DNA of 64,000 bases from an uncultured Pelagibacteraceae bacterium (GCA_902629285.1 CACOQN010000006.1:23762-87761); one strand, 5' to 3'. Shown: positions 32,046 through 46,779, numbered from the stretch's first letter. Numbers and translations: made by a program. The notes: generated by a model from the letters alone, not told the origin.

Positions 32046-32707
32046 GAGTTTACTTTCCAATCAGTTTCGAAAGTTACATAATTTACTTGAATACATCGTC
32101 TTTCTTTAACAATAGTTTTCTTTTCCATTCCATGCCAAGTTCCAGGTCCACTAGTAAAGAAATAACCATAATTATTTTTATAGGGAACTGTTTTTACTTT
32201 TTCTAATTTATCATTATAAAAATCAGTACCTAAATCTTCAGACTCATTAGCATTGTTAACAAAGATTAAACCAGACATAAGTTTTTCTTTAATATCACAA
32301 TGTGGTTTGAGCCAAAAACCTTCACGGTCACATATTACCTCTAGTCTAACAAAAGAATTAGATAAATCTCTATTGATCATTTTTGAAATAACTTCATAGG
32401 TTTCTTTAGATTGAAGTTCGTTTATAAAATTTACTAAATGTGGAAAATTTAATGCGTTATCTTTATTAACAAAACACCTAAATTTTATTGCCTCTCCTCC
32501 AGATGCTATGCCCTCTCTAAACTCTGCAGCACCGCCATCGATAGCTCTTGTACCATCGTAAGAAAGGTTGTGTTTACTGACATCTGGAATATCTGCTTTA
32601 ATTATTTCCTCTATTGCTCCATCTGACAAAGCATTTTCATATTCCCAATGATCAAAAGGAAATTCAAATTTTTTAGAGTTATTTAATATAGAATTTAAAA
32701 ATGACAT
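32042..32707 (-). CDS. Putative 2-oxoglutarate/Fe(II)-dependent oxygenase-like protein
   Basis: HxD-like [18 protein letters not shown] and distal GTWHGMEKK, with Tyr/Phe-rich DSBH context. Confidence 0.55.
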   Translation of the reverse strand: MSFLNSILNNSKKFEFPFDHWEYENALSDGAIEEIIKADIPDVSKHNLSYDGTRAIDGGAAEFREGIASGGEAIKFRCFVNKDNALNFPHLVNFINELQSKETYEVISKMINRDLSNSFVRLEVICDREGFWLKPHCDIKEKLMSGLIFVNNANESEDLGTDFYNDKLEKVKTVPYKNNYGYFFTSGPGTWHGMEKKTIVKERRCIQVNYVTFETDWKVNS

Positions 32708-33651
32708 TATGAAAAAATTTTGTTTTTAATAATTCCTGCTACTCTATTAGTTTCATCTAGCTTTTCATAGTTCCAATTTTCCACTTCTTCACCCAGATTT
32801 CTTATAATTTTTAGTTCTCTAAATAAATTTCTAAATCTTTGAAATCTAATATCATTTTTTCTTGGTAAAATATTTGCTACGTAAATTGGTTTACCCGTTA
32901 AAGCTGCTTCTGAAATCATTGAACTTGAGTCACAAGTTACTACTATATTTTCTGCGATTCCAAGAGCTGATAAATATGCTTTTTTATCAACTTCAATAAA
33001 AATAGTATGATTTTCGCCAAAAAATTCTTTAGCGTAATGAATGGTATTAATTGGAGTTCTTATTGAAGGAATTACAACTAATTGAAAGTTGTGTTTTTTA
33101 ATCAATTTATACAGACTAGTAAAAATATGTTTCATATTCCTAGCTGAATAATCGTAATATTTAGTTGGTCCACCCATAATTAATGTCCAAATTTTTCTTC
33201 CATCATTTTTAATAAACGAATTTAAATAATTCCTATTCTCCTCAATTTCACTTTGCGTAAGATAATGAATAGCGCCTTTTGTTGTAATCACGTTTTGACC
33301 ATCTAAGTTGTCATGTTCTGGAGCAACAATAAAATCAAAATGATTTAAATTTACTTTTGGATCTTGAATGTGAATATTAAATATTTTTTTATTTGAAGTT
33401 TTTTTTAAATGAATTGATGGTATTACACTTTTTCTTCCACAAGATATAATTACATCAAATTCATCAGAAATAATTTTTTTATAAACATTTTGAGAAATAG
33501 GAGTTATCTTTGGAGGAATCGCTTTCCAAAAACTTTTTAGTTCAACTGTATGGTGTGTGAAATCTAAATCTAAAGCTTTAGCTAAACCTTCTACTTGGCT
33601 TATCATGCCATGCATTCCTTGGGTTAATAAAATACCTTTTAATTTAAACAT
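32707..33651 (-). CDS. ELM1/DUF1022 family protein
   Basis: LLTQGMHGMISQVEGLAKALDL, GPTKYYDYS, VTCDSSSMISEAALTGKPIYVANI. Confidence 0.75.
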   Translation of the reverse strand: MFKLKGILLTQGMHGMISQVEGLAKALDLDFTHHTVELKSFWKAIPPKITPISQNVYKKIISDEFDVIISCGRKSVIPSIHLKKTSNKKIFNIHIQDPKVNLNHFDFIVAPEHDNLDGQNVITTKGAIHYLTQSEIEENRNYLNSFIKNDGRKIWTLIMGGPTKYYDYSARNMKHIFTSLYKLIKKHNFQLVVIPSIRTPINTIHYAKEFFGENHTIFIEVDKKAYLSALGIAENIVVTCDSSSMISEAALTGKPIYVANILPRKNDIRFQRFRNLFRELKIIRNLGEEVENWNYEKLDETNRVAGIIKNKIFS

Positions 33652-33672
33652 TAATCACTATATAGCTTCCAT

Positions 33673-34617
33673 ATGAGTCAAAATCCAACTAAACACACAA
33701 AAGTGTTAATAATTGGATCCGGTCCTGCTGGATATACTGCTGCAGTCTATGCAGCTAGAGCGATGCTGAACCCTATTTTAGTTTATGGATCTGAACCAGG
33801 CGGGCAATTAACTACAACAACTGATGTTGAAAATTATCCAGGATTTTCTGAAGTAATTCAAGGTCCATGGTTAATGGATCAAATGAAAGAACAAGCAAAA
33901 GCAGTTGGAACTGATATGATTGAAGACCATATAGGATCTGTAAATTTAAAAAGTTCACCCTTTGAAGCAATTGGAGATAGTGGTCAGAAATATACTGCTG
34001 ACAGTATTATTATATCTACCGGAGCTCAGGCTAGATGGCTAAATTTAGATTCAGAGCAAGAGTTTAGAGGCTTTGGAGTTTCAGCATGTGCTACGTGTGA
34101 TGGTTTCTTTTTTAAAGATAAGGAAGTGGCTGTAGTAGGTGGTGGAAATGCTGCTGTTGAGGAAGCAATGTTTCTTACAAAGTTTGCCTCAAAAGTAAAA
34201 TTAATACACAGAAGAGATAGTCTAAGAGCTGAAAAGATGCTCCAAAAAAAATTAATGGAAAATAAAAAAATAGAAATTATATGGAATTCGGTTGTGGAGG
34301 ATGTGATTGGCGATAAAGATCCTAAAAATGTTAAGGGTTTAAAAATTAAAAATGTAAAAACAAATAATGTAGAAGAATTAAAACTAGACGGAGTTTTTAT
34401 AGCGATTGGTCATGACCCTGCAACTAAACTTTTTAAAGATCAATTAGAAATGGACACAGAGGGTTATCTAATTACTAAACCTGACTCTACCGAAACAAAT
34501 GTTCCTGGTGTTTACGCTGCTGGAGATGTTAAAGATAAAACTTTTAGACAAGCAGTAACTGCAGCTGGTATGGGTTGTATGGCTGCCCTTGAAGCTGAAA
34601 AATTTTTATCCCACTAA
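33673..34617 (+). CDS. trxB: Thioredoxin-disulfide reductase
   Basis: GSGPAGYTAAVYAARA, CATCDGFFF redox motif, GGGNAAVEEA, AAGDVKDKTFRQAVTAAGMGCMAA. Confidence 0.97.
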   Translation: MSQNPTKHTKVLIIGSGPAGYTAAVYAARAMLNPILVYGSEPGGQLTTTTDVENYPGFSEVIQGPWLMDQMKEQAKAVGTDMIEDHIGSVNLKSSPFEAIGDSGQKYTADSIIISTGAQARWLNLDSEQEFRGFGVSACATCDGFFFKDKEVAVVGGGNAAVEEAMFLTKFASKVKLIHRRDSLRAEKMLQKKLMENKKIEIIWNSVVEDVIGDKDPKNVKGLKIKNVKTNNVEELKLDGVFIAIGHDPATKLFKDQLEMDTEGYLITKPDSTETNVPGVYAAGDVKDKTFRQAVTAAGMGCMAALEAEKFLSH

Positions 34618-35259
34618 ATTAGAAATTTCGTTAGATTCAAATACACTTTGATCACTATTTTCGTTAGCTAATTTTATCATTGCCCTAGCTACTATTTCTG
34701 ACTGAATTGGTCTCATTTTTCTAAAAGACCCAATTAATATTGGAGATAAAAGTTTAAATATTATTATTCCAAATTTTTCACCAACCCTTTCTTCTTGTCT
34801 TTCTCCTAATAAAAATGATGGTCTCATAATCCCAATTTTATCGAAATTTAAATTTTTAATTTCCTCTTCAACCAAACCTTTGAATTTTAAATATTCGCCA
34901 GAACTTTTTGGATTTGCGTATCCAGAGGAAACAAAAAAGAATGATTTAACTGAATTAGATTTTGCTATTTGAGCAATTTTTTTAGGAATATCTAGCTCAA
35001 TTTTTTGATATTCATTTTTATTAGGTGATTTTTTTTTAGTCGTACCAATGCAACAAAAACATTCATCTCCTTTAATATCTTCAGCATGTTTAGTTAAATT
35101 ATTAAAATCAGTCTTTATTATTTCAATCTTTGGATTATTAATTCCTGTGAATGAACGGACAAATAATTTAATTTTTGAATAATTTGAATTTTGAATTAGA
35201 TAATTAAGGACATGTCCTCCAACTAGACCTGTTGAACCAAATAATAAGGCGGTTTTCAC
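34606..35259 (-). CDS. NAD(P)-binding oxidoreductase (HTATIP2-like atypical SDR)
   Basis: ALLFGSTGLVGGHVLNYL, CFCCIGTTKKKSPN. Confidence 0.75.
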   Translation of the reverse strand: MKTALLFGSTGLVGGHVLNYLIQNSNYSKIKLFVRSFTGINNPKIEIIKTDFNNLTKHAEDIKGDECFCCIGTTKKKSPNKNEYQKIELDIPKKIAQIAKSNSVKSFFFVSSGYANPKSSGEYLKFKGLVEEEIKNLNFDKIGIMRPSFLLGERQEERVGEKFGIIIFKLLSPILIGSFRKMRPIQSEIVARAMIKLANENSDQSVFESNEISNLVG

Positions 35260-35265
35260 TCCTAA

Positions 35266-38642
<3,377 letters not shown>

Positions 38643-38661
<19 letters not shown>

Positions 38662-39398
38662 TAATTACTGGTGGCGCAACCAGAATAGGTGCTGCAATTG
38701 CAAGAAAATTATCTGGTCCTAATAAAGAAATATTAATTCATTTTAATAGATCAAAGTCTAAAGCAGAAAAATTAAAAAAAGATTTATCTAAAAATGGAAC
38801 GAAAGTTTATTTGATGAAGGGAGATTTAAGCAAAGAAACAGATGTAAATAAAATTGTAAGATTTGCAAAAACAAAATTAAAATATTTTGATTGCCTTATA
38901 AATAATGCTTCACTATTTGAAAACGACAAGCTAGAAAACTTTACAACAGATAGCTGGGGACATCACTTAAGAACAAATCTTAGAACACCAGCTTTATTAA
39001 CAAAGGAATTTGCTAAAAATATAAGAGGTAAAAATAATAATATTATAAATCTTATAGATCAAAGGGTATTTAAACTCACACCTTACTTTTTTTCTTACAC
39101 AATTAGCAAAACTGGTCTTTATACTTTGACAAAAACTAGTGCTATGAGCTTAGCGCCAAATATAAGAGTAAATGGAATTGCTCCAGGTCCAACAATAAAG
39201 AACAGCAGACAATCTGAGAAACATTTTAAAAAACAATACATGGCAACTCCACTTAAAAGACAAGTTGATGTGGAACAGATCTGTAATGCAGTTGACTTTT
39301 TTATTAAAAATAGATCTATTACTGGTCAAGTGATATCAATAGATAGCGGTCAAAGCTTAAATTGGCAAACACCAGATATTATGGGTGGAAAAGAATGA
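38643..39398 (+). CDS. SDR-family reductase, FolM/pteridine-reductase type
   Basis: [12 protein letters not shown] (TGxxxRxG variant as in PTR1/FolM), [30 protein letters not shown]. Confidence 0.75.
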
Positions 39399-40327
39399 AA
39401 AAAATATTTTTTATTATAATTTTTTTATTTGTTACAAACAATCTATTTGCAAATACTTTAGAATATGAAGGTTTAGAAAAATTATCCAAAAACAATACTT
39501 TTATGAACGATAAAGGTAAACCTTATTCGATTGAAGAAATATCTGATAAAAAAAATTCATTGGTAATAATTTATAATCATGGAAGTATTCAAGATCATAA
39601 GCAGGATCCATGCAAAGCAAAACCTAAATTTGGATATATTTGGGATGCTGCAGTAGTACCAGCGATCTTAAAATTACATAATAAAAAAATTAATGGATTA
39701 GAGATTAAGATTTATCGAGTATGCTCAGGAGTAAAAGGTATGCCAGTTAAGAAACAAAAAAAATACAGAAAAGAATTAAAATCAAAAGGAAAAATTAATT
39801 TAGTAGATGAGCATAAAAATATTAAAAGACAAAATATTATACTAAATGAAGTTAAAAATTTGAAGAATATTGGATTTGATAAAATAATATTATCGGGATA
39901 TTCAGCTGGTGGATGGTCATCTCTATTTTTACAGTCAAGATATCCAGAAAAAATTATAGGAACAATTGCATTTAACCCAGCATTCGCAGGGCCAAAGAAA
40001 GAATGGCAAAAAAAATATCCTGAATGGGGTGCTTTTAGAGAGGATTCAGTAAATAAATTTAATAAAACAAACACAATAAATGCAATTATTTTTGCTCATA
40101 AAGACGACATATTTGAAGATCCTAAAACTCTATCATTTTTTGAAAATTTTAAAAATTTAAGTCTTATTGATTATAGTGAATTAAAACCAACTAAATGTAA
40201 TTGGGCAGATGTAAATGAAAAAATGACAGCAGATAAAGGACATAATATTCCACAATCAAAATGTTTTACAAAATATTTGGAAGATAAAAATTATCTGATC
40301 TCATTTCTTGAAAATATAATTAAATGA
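39395..40327 (+). CDS. Secreted alpha/beta-hydrolase-like protein
   Basis: Signal peptide [19 protein letters not shown]; nucleophile-elbow GYSAGGWSS. Confidence 0.6.
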   Translation: MKKIFFIIIFLFVTNNLFANTLEYEGLEKLSKNNTFMNDKGKPYSIEEISDKKNSLVIIYNHGSIQDHKQDPCKAKPKFGYIWDAAVVPAILKLHNKKINGLEIKIYRVCSGVKGMPVKKQKKYRKELKSKGKINLVDEHKNIKRQNIILNEVKNLKNIGFDKIILSGYSAGGWSSLFLQSRYPEKIIGTIAFNPAFAGPKKEWQKKYPEWGAFREDSVNKFNKTNTINAIIFAHKDDIFEDPKTLSFFENFKNLSLIDYSELKPTKCNWADVNEKMTADKGHNIPQSKCFTKYLEDKNYLISFLENIIK

Positions 40328-40749
40328 AGAAAAACAATTTAAAAATTATTGAAATAGATAAGAATAAAACCTTATTTAATTACGAAAAGAAAGTCTTAAT
40401 TAAAGAGTTAATATTGGATTTAAAACTTGGTTATTATGATTTTGAAAAAGAAAAACCTCAGAAAGTAAAATTTAATATTGAAGTAAACTATGAAGATAAA
40501 AAACCCTCTAATGATAAAGATTTAAAAACAATCGTAAATTATGCAAAAATCGTAAAATTAATTAAAAAACTAGTTAAAAATAAACATTATAATTTTTTAG
40601 AAACCTTAGCTGAAGATGTCTTTGATGAGTTATTCAAAGACAAACGGATTGATAAAATAAGTCTTCAGATTGAAAAACTTGAGATAATGAAAGATTGCTC
40701 AGCTGTCGGCATTCAAATTTCCAAAAAGAGAAGTCATGTTAAGTCCTGA
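40324..40749 (+). CDS. folB: Dihydroneopterin aldolase-like protein
   Basis: [33 protein letters not shown] ... [14 protein letters not shown]. Confidence 0.8.
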   Translation: MKKNNLKIIEIDKNKTLFNYEKKVLIKELILDLKLGYYDFEKEKPQKVKFNIEVNYEDKKPSNDKDLKTIVNYAKIVKLIKKLVKNKHYNFLETLAEDVFDELFKDKRIDKISLQIEKLEIMKDCSAVGIQISKKRSHVKS

Positions 40750-42571
40750 AAAAGGTAAAGAAGTTATAAAAAAAGAATTACCTTTAATTCCCAAATTGCC
40801 TGGTGTTTATAGAATGCTGAATTCTGATAATGAAATTTTATACGTAGGTAAGGCAAAGAATCTTCCAAATAGATTAAAAAGTTATGTATCAGAAAAAAAT
40901 CATATAATCCGAACAGAAAGAATGTTATCTCAAACAAAAAAACTTGAGATAACTACAACAACAAATGAGAGTGAAGCTCTACTTCTTGAGGCAAATTTAA
41001 TCAAAAGACATAAGCCAAAATTTAATATTCTATTAAAGGACGACAAATCTTTTCCATATATTTTTATTTCTGATCATGAGTTTCCAAGAATAGAAAGGCA
41101 TAGAGGTGCAAAAAATAGACCAGGTAAATATTATGGACCTTTTGCGAGTTCATTAGCGGTTAATATGGCGATTAAAACTATTCAAAGAATATTTCTTTTA
41201 AGATCTTGCACAGACAAACAGGTAGAGGCAGGTGATAAAACTTGCTTCAATTATTTTTTAAAAAGATGTGCAGGACCATGTGGTGGAAAAATAAATAAAA
41301 ACGATTATGCAAAGTTAGTTGAAGCTGCAGATGAATTCTTAAGTAAAGGAAAATCAAGAAAAATACAAAAAACACTTTCTCAACAAATGGAAGAAGCTAG
41401 TGAAGAGCTAGATTTTGAAAAAGCTGCAATTATGAGAGATAAAATTAAATCTCTAAATATTATTCAATCTTCATTAACTATAAGCGAGGCAAATCTCATA
41501 GAGGCTGACGTGATAGCAGGTTACAAAGAGTCTGGAAAAACTTGTGTTCAAGTATTTTTTTATAGATCAAAACAAAATTGGGGTAATCAGGCTTTTTTTC
41601 CAAAACATGATCCAGATGAAACTTTAAGCGATATACTCAATTCTTTTGTTGCACAATTTTATGAAAATAAGGCTGTTCCTAGTTCAGTAATTTTAAGTGA
41701 GGATATAAAAGAAAGAAAATTGTTAGAAAAAACTTTAACAAAGAAAGAAAATAAAAACGTTACTTTATCAACAGCTAAAAAAGGTTCAAAACTGAGAGTA
41801 ATAAATCTAGCAATAAAAAATGCTAAAGATAGTTTAAATAGAAAATTATATGAAAGTCAAAATAATAGAAATTTATTAGATGAAATTTCAAAAAAGTTCA
41901 AATTAGATAATACAATAAGTATCATAGAAGTTTATGATAATAGTCATATTCAAGGAACAAATAGTGTCGGGGCATTAATCACATATGGTGAGGAAGGATT
42001 TATCAAAAAAAGATATAGAAAATTTAATATAAAAACGGAAAAATTTAAACAAGATGATTTTGGAATGATTAAAGAAGTTTTAGAAAGAAGATTTAAAAGA
42101 GCAATCCAAGAAAAAGGTAATTTCTTAACATTCCCAGACTTAGTTTTGATTGATGGTGGAAAAGGACAATATTCATCAGCAAGAGGGACAATGAATGATC
42201 TAGGATTGAACGAAATACCAGTAATTGCTATTGCAAAAGGTAAGTACAGAAATAGTGGTAATGAAACTTTTTTTCACAATGGAAAAGAATTTAAATTCGC
42301 TAAAAACGACCCTTCTTTATTTTTTTTACAAAGGATTAGAGATGAGGCACATCGATTTGCCATAAGTGCCCATAGAGCAAAAAGAAAAAAAGGTATTAGT
42401 AAATCACTTTTAGATCAAATACAGGGTATTGGATCTGTTCGAAAAAGAGCACTTTTAAATCATTTTGGATCCGCTCGATCGGTTGAATCTGCTAGTTTAG
42501 ATGAAATAAAGTCTGTAGAAGGTGTTGAAGAAAAAGTAGCAAAAAAGATATATAACTTTTTTCATGAATAA
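40736..42571 (+). CDS. uvrC: Excinuclease ABC subunit C
   Basis: [29 protein letters not shown]-terminal HhH. Confidence 0.98.
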   Translation: MLSPEKGKEVIKKELPLIPKLPGVYRMLNSDNEILYVGKAKNLPNRLKSYVSEKNHIIRTERMLSQTKKLEITTTTNESEALLLEANLIKRHKPKFNILLKDDKSFPYIFISDHEFPRIERHRGAKNRPGKYYGPFASSLAVNMAIKTIQRIFLLRSCTDKQVEAGDKTCFNYFLKRCAGPCGGKINKNDYAKLVEAADEFLSKGKSRKIQKTLSQQMEEASEELDFEKAAIMRDKIKSLNIIQSSLTISEANLIEADVIAGYKESGKTCVQVFFYRSKQNWGNQAFFPKHDPDETLSDILNSFVAQFYENKAVPSSVILSEDIKERKLLEKTLTKKENKNVTLSTAKKGSKLRVINLAIKNAKDSLNRKLYESQNNRNLLDEISKKFKLDNTISIIEVYDNSHIQGTNSVGALITYGEEGFIKKRYRKFNIKTEKFKQDDFGMIKEVLERRFKRAIQEKGNFLTFPDLVLIDGGKGQYSSARGTMNDLGLNEIPVIAIAKGKYRNSGNETFFHNGKEFKFAKNDPSLFFLQRIRDEAHRFAISAHRAKRKKGISKSLLDQIQGIGSVRKRALLNHFGSARSVESASLDEIKSVEGVEEKVAKKIYNFFHE

Positions 42572-42573
42572 TT

Positions 42574-43158
42574 ATGCTTAAAAAAATTCCAAATATTTTA
42601 ACTATTGGACGAATAATAATTGTTCCTTTTTTTGTTTTGGCTTATTACCTTCCTGGATTTTATGGTGATCTAACTGCATTAATTTTGTTTATCATAGCAT
42701 CATTTACAGACTTCTTGGATGGTATGTTAGCTAGAATGTTTGGAGTTGAATCAAAGTTAGGAGAATTATTAGATCCTATAGCTGATAAGATAATTGTTGC
42801 AACAGCACTAATACTTTTGGTGATGGATGGAACTATCAAAAATTATGAAGTAATTGCAGCAATTATAATTCTTACAAGAGAAATTTTAATTTCAGGTTTG
42901 AGAGAATTCTTAGCGAAAGGTAAAATTAAACTTCCAGTATCTAGTCTATCAAAACTTAAAACTGTTTTACAAATGGTCTCTATTGCTCTTTTACTTTCTG
43001 GGGATACAGGAAATAAAATAATAAATTTCCAAGATTATAATGCTCAAACAATAGGTATTATTCTTTTATGGCTTTCTGCGGCTTTAACACTTTTTACAGG
43101 TTATGATTATATGCGAAAGGGTATTGATCATGCTATGTCAGAAGACAATAAAGATTAA
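42574..43158 (+). CDS. pgsA: CDP-diacylglycerol--glycerol-3-phosphate 3-phosphatidyltransferase
   Basis: CDP-alcohol phosphatidyltransferase motif DFLDGMLARMFGVESKLGELLDPIADK. Confidence 0.95.
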   Translation: MLKKIPNILTIGRIIIVPFFVLAYYLPGFYGDLTALILFIIASFTDFLDGMLARMFGVESKLGELLDPIADKIIVATALILLVMDGTIKNYEVIAAIIILTREILISGLREFLAKGKIKLPVSSLSKLKTVLQMVSIALLLSGDTGNKIINFQDYNAQTIGIILLWLSAALTLFTGYDYMRKGIDHAMSEDNKD

Positions 43159-44036
43159 GCAGCTTTTTTCTTTCTTACAATTTCTTGGTAACTTTCATTT
43201 AAATCAATAATGGTATCACAAACCTTAAATTGATGTTCGGCTATACACGAAACAGGTGTTACTTCTGCTGCAGTCCCTGTTAAAAAACATCCAACAAAGT
43301 TTGGTAGTTCAGTTGGACTAATTTTTCTCTCATGTACTTTTATATTTTTTGATTTTGCAATTCCAATTACAGTTCTTCTTGTAATACCGTCTAAAAAAGA
43401 GTCTGGTATTGGCGTATGAATTTCGCCATTTTTATCTTTAAAAAAAATATTTGCTCCAGTTGCTTCAGCAATATTCCCTTCATGATCAAGCATTAAAGAA
43501 TCTGTATATCCTTGCTTTTCTGCTTCATGTTTTGAAAGTGTACAAATCATATAAAGTCCAGAAGCCTTTGTATCCCATGGTATTGTATTTGGCGCAGGTC
43601 TTCTCCAATTTGAAATGTTTAATCTAATACCTTCTACTTTTAGTTTAGGATCAAAATATGATCCCCATTCCCATGTTGCTATAGCAACATGTATTTTTGT
43701 TTGTTGGGCAGAAATAGCCATCATCTCACTTCCTCTCCACGCAACTGGTCTAACATAACCATTTTCTACTTTTTGAGTTACGATGATTTTATTTGATGCA
43801 TTATTTATTTCTTCCTCTGTGTAAGGAATATCAAAACCCATTCTTCTAGCAGAATGAAAAAATCTGGCTGTATGTTCTTCTAATTTGAAAATTGAACCAT
43901 CATAAACTCTTTCACCTTCGAATACACAACTAGCATAGTGCATACCATGGCTTAAAACATGAAGTTTAACGTCAGCCCAATCAACTAATTCGTTGTTGTA
44001 CCATATTTTTCCAGATCTCTTATCGTAAGGTATCAT
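43155..44036 (-). CDS. ilvE: Branched-chain amino acid aminotransferase
   Basis: HYASCVFEGERVYDG, KASGLYMICTLSKHEAEKQGYTDSLMLDHEGNIAEATGANIFF. Confidence 0.93.
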   Translation of the reverse strand: MIPYDKRSGKIWYNNELVDWADVKLHVLSHGMHYASCVFEGERVYDGSIFKLEEHTARFFHSARRMGFDIPYTEEEINNASNKIIVTQKVENGYVRPVAWRGSEMMAISAQQTKIHVAIATWEWGSYFDPKLKVEGIRLNISNWRRPAPNTIPWDTKASGLYMICTLSKHEAEKQGYTDSLMLDHEGNIAEATGANIFFKDKNGEIHTPIPDSFLDGITRRTVIGIAKSKNIKVHERKISPTELPNFVGCFLTGTAAEVTPVSCIAEHQFKVCDTIIDLNESYQEIVRKKKAA

Positions 44037-44110
44037 GTGTGAAAATTTTTTTTAATTTATAACTGAAAAATATCTTTGTATCTTTAATATGTCAATATAA
44101 CTTACCTATT

Positions 44111-44548
44111 ATGAAAGAACTTTTATATTTAAAAGACGAGCAACTGAAAGACTTAATTGAAAAACTATTCTTGAGTTATAGAGAAACATTTTCGGATTCA
44201 AAAAAAATATTAAATAGATACTCAATTGGTTTAGCTCACCATAAAGTAATACATCTACTATCAATGTATCAAGGAATTTCGATTTCTGAACTGTTAAAAA
44301 GATTAAAAGTAACAAAGCAAAGCCTAAATAGAGTTCTCAAAGATTTAATAAAACTTGAAATCATTATATTTAAAAAAGATAACAAAGATACTAGAGTGAA
44401 GCATGTTTTTCTAAACGATAAAGGAAATAAAATCTTTAATGAGATTTTTAATTTGCAAAAAAAAAGAATTTACAATGCTTTGCTTAAATCAAGTTCAGAA
44501 GAAGTAATTAATTTTGACAATGTATTAAGTAAAATTATAAATGGATAA
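44111..44548 (+). CDS. MarR-family transcriptional regulator (PetP-like)
   Basis: wHTH: SIGLAHHKVIHLLSMYQGISISELLKRLKVTKQSLNRVLKDLIKLEII; overlaps an OmpR-type regulator. Confidence 0.8.
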   Translation: MKELLYLKDEQLKDLIEKLFLSYRETFSDSKKILNRYSIGLAHHKVIHLLSMYQGISISELLKRLKVTKQSLNRVLKDLIKLEIIIFKKDNKDTRVKHVFLNDKGNKIFNEIFNLQKKRIYNALLKSSSEEVINFDNVLSKIING

Positions 44549-45218
44549 ATTTATTGCACATATTTTAGTTGTTGATGATGATGACGGAATCAGGTCACTT
44601 GTAAAAAAATACCTAAATGAGAATAATTTTTTAGTTACGACTGCAGATAGTGCAGAAAATGCTATTGAAAAAATAGAGGTAATTAAATTTGATTTAATAG
44701 TCTTAGACATCATGATGCCAGGCAAAAGTGGGCTAGAATTTATAAAAGAAAATAAAAATAAATTACAAACACCAGTAATACTTCTGACAGCTAAAGGTGA
44801 GTCAAATGAAAGGGTTGAGGGATTAGAAATTGGAGCAGATGATTATTTACCAAAACCTTTTGAGCCAAAAGAATTAATCTTAAGAATACAAAACATATTA
44901 AATAAAACTGTTAAAACAGATCAGAAAAGAGTTGTAGAATTTGAAAACGTAAAAATAGATTTAAATAAACTTTTAATATTTAAAAGTAATAAAGAATTTA
45001 AAATTAATGGAACAGAAAAAAAAATTTTACAAAATATGATTAATAACCCAGGTAAAACTTTTTCAAGAGAAGATATTGGTCAATTAATTAATTTAGATAA
45101 AGAAAGATCAATAGATGTCATTATTACCCGGCTTAGAAAAAAAATTGAAATTGACCCAAAAAATCCAAAATTTTTACAGACAATAAGAGGTGCAGGATAT
45201 GTTCTCTGGATTGAGTGA
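44541..45218 (+). CDS. OmpR-family response regulator (PetR/OmpR-like)
   Basis: VVDDDDGIRSLVKKYL, LDIMMPGKSGLEF, LTAKGESNERVEGLEIGADDYLPKPFEPKEL, C-terminal wHTH. Confidence 0.92.
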   Translation: MDKFIAHILVVDDDDGIRSLVKKYLNENNFLVTTADSAENAIEKIEVIKFDLIVLDIMMPGKSGLEFIKENKNKLQTPVILLTAKGESNERVEGLEIGADDYLPKPFEPKELILRIQNILNKTVKTDQKRVVEFENVKIDLNKLLIFKSNKEFKINGTEKKILQNMINNPGKTFSREDIGQLINLDKERSIDVIITRLRKKIEIDPKNPKFLQTIRGAGYVLWIE

Positions 45219-46518
45219 TTACTTAAAAAAAATATTACCAAAAAGGTTATTTTACAGAGCACTTCTAATAGTTGCTATTCCAGTATTAGTTTTACAAATG
45301 GTAATTACAATTGTTTTTTTTGATAGCCTTTGGATTAAAACAAATAAAGGTATGACTAGAACTTTAGTAAATGAAATTAGTACATTTATTGAAGCATATG
45401 GAAATGAACAAAAAGACAAGCAAGAATTAATAGATCTTTTTTCAATATTTTTGGATCTAAACATAGAATTAACCAATAATGAAAAATTGCAAAATACGGA
45501 TACCGAAAGATGGTTTAGTCCTATTGATAGAACATTGAGAAGAGAACTTAAGTCTAAATTTGGTTCAAATAAATATTGGTTTGATACTACAAGTTACAAA
45601 GAATTAATAGATTTAAGAATCAAATACGAAGAAGGTTTTTTTAAATTCTTAGTACCCAAAGATAGAGTTACAAGTTCTTCAGCACGAATTTTTGCACTAT
45701 GGATTACTGTGCCAGCATTTATAATGGTGATAATTTCTCTTATATTTCTAAAGAATCAAACAAGGCCAATCACTAACTTGGCCCGTGCAGCTGAAAGATT
45801 TGGTAAGGGTGAGCTGATTGAAGAGTTTAAACCTTCAGGAGCACTTGAAATAAGACAAGCAGGACATGAATTTGATAAAATGAGGAAAAGAATTGAAAGA
45901 CATATTAATCAAAGAACGGAAATGTTATCAGGTATAAGTCATGATTTAAGAACACCTTTAACAAGAATGAAACTACAATTAGCTTTTATAAAAGATAAAG
46001 AAACTGTTAAAAAATTAACTGACGATATCAATGAAATGGAGAAAATGTTAAATGAATATTTACAATTTACTAGCTCATCATACGACGAGAAAGATGAAAT
46101 GTTTAATCTCTCTAAATTAATTTCAGAAGTAGTTGAAAAATATAATAATGAAAATATTTCACAAAACTTAACACCAAGAACCTATTTTAATGGTAGGAAA
46201 AATTTAATTAATAGATGTCTAAATAATCTAATTGATAATTCACTAAAATATGCAAATAAAGTTGAAATTAGCTTAAGTAAAAAAAATACAAATTTATTCA
46301 TTACTATTGATGATGACGGCCCAGGAATACCAAAAAATGAGTATGAAAATGTATTTAAACCTTTCTATAAAATCGATAAGGGTCGAGCAGACTCAAAATC
46401 AAGTGTTGGTCTTGGTTTATCCATTTCGTCAGATATCATCAAATCTCATGGAGGAAATATAATGTTGGAAAAATCAAAAATGGATGGTTTAAGAGTTAAG
46501 GTTTTCTTACCTGTTTAA
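45190..46518 (+). CDS. Sensor histidine kinase (EnvZ-like)
   Basis: HAMP, GISHDLRTPLTRMKLQL (H-box), DDGPGIPKNEYENVFKPFYKIDKG, GLGLSISSDII. Confidence 0.92.
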   Translation: MQDMFSGLSDYLKKILPKRLFYRALLIVAIPVLVLQMVITIVFFDSLWIKTNKGMTRTLVNEISTFIEAYGNEQKDKQELIDLFSIFLDLNIELTNNEKLQNTDTERWFSPIDRTLRRELKSKFGSNKYWFDTTSYKELIDLRIKYEEGFFKFLVPKDRVTSSSARIFALWITVPAFIMVIISLIFLKNQTRPITNLARAAERFGKGELIEEFKPSGALEIRQAGHEFDKMRKRIERHINQRTEMLSGISHDLRTPLTRMKLQLAFIKDKETVKKLTDDINEMEKMLNEYLQFTSSSYDEKDEMFNLSKLISEVVEKYNNENISQNLTPRTYFNGRKNLINRCLNNLIDNSLKYANKVEISLSKKNTNLFITIDDDGPGIPKNEYENVFKPFYKIDKGRADSKSSVGLGLSISSDIIKSHGGNIMLEKSKMDGLRVKVFLPV

Positions 46519-46762
46519 CTTTTCTATTTTTTTTTTTTTCAAGTTTATTTATTTTGTTTTCAAGATTCTCAACACGTTTTGAGAGCACTTCAAACTCATC
46601 TTTACTTGTAAGTTTCATTTTTAAAACAAACTCATCCCTTTTAGATTTTAAAATATTAAATAATTCTGTAGTTAAATCTTTTGAAGATACTAGACCCTGC
46701 TCTATTAATTTGGCAAACTTATCAATTATAAATTTAGAATTTTTCATATTTAATATATACAT
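46496..46762 (-). CDS. UbiK/BMFP-family accessory protein
   Basis: 88 aa with C-terminal coiled coil TSKDEFEVLSKRVENLENKINKLEKKK, typical of YqiC/BMFP proteins. Confidence 0.65.
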   Translation of the reverse strand: MYILNMKNSKFIIDKFAKLIEQGLVSSKDLTTELFNILKSKRDEFVLKMKLTSKDEFEVLSKRVENLENKINKLEKKKNRKVKQVRKP

Positions 46763-46779
46763 TATAAGTATTATTAAAA

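Noticed and set aside
39712-40074. 120-aa minus-strand ORF
   Set aside because: Antisense to the secreted hydrolase gene; likely an open frame by composition.
44037-44110. Possible MarR operator between ilvE and the MarR gene (TTGTAT...ATGTCAA)
   Set aside because: Imperfect inverted repeat only; too weak to support without comparative data.
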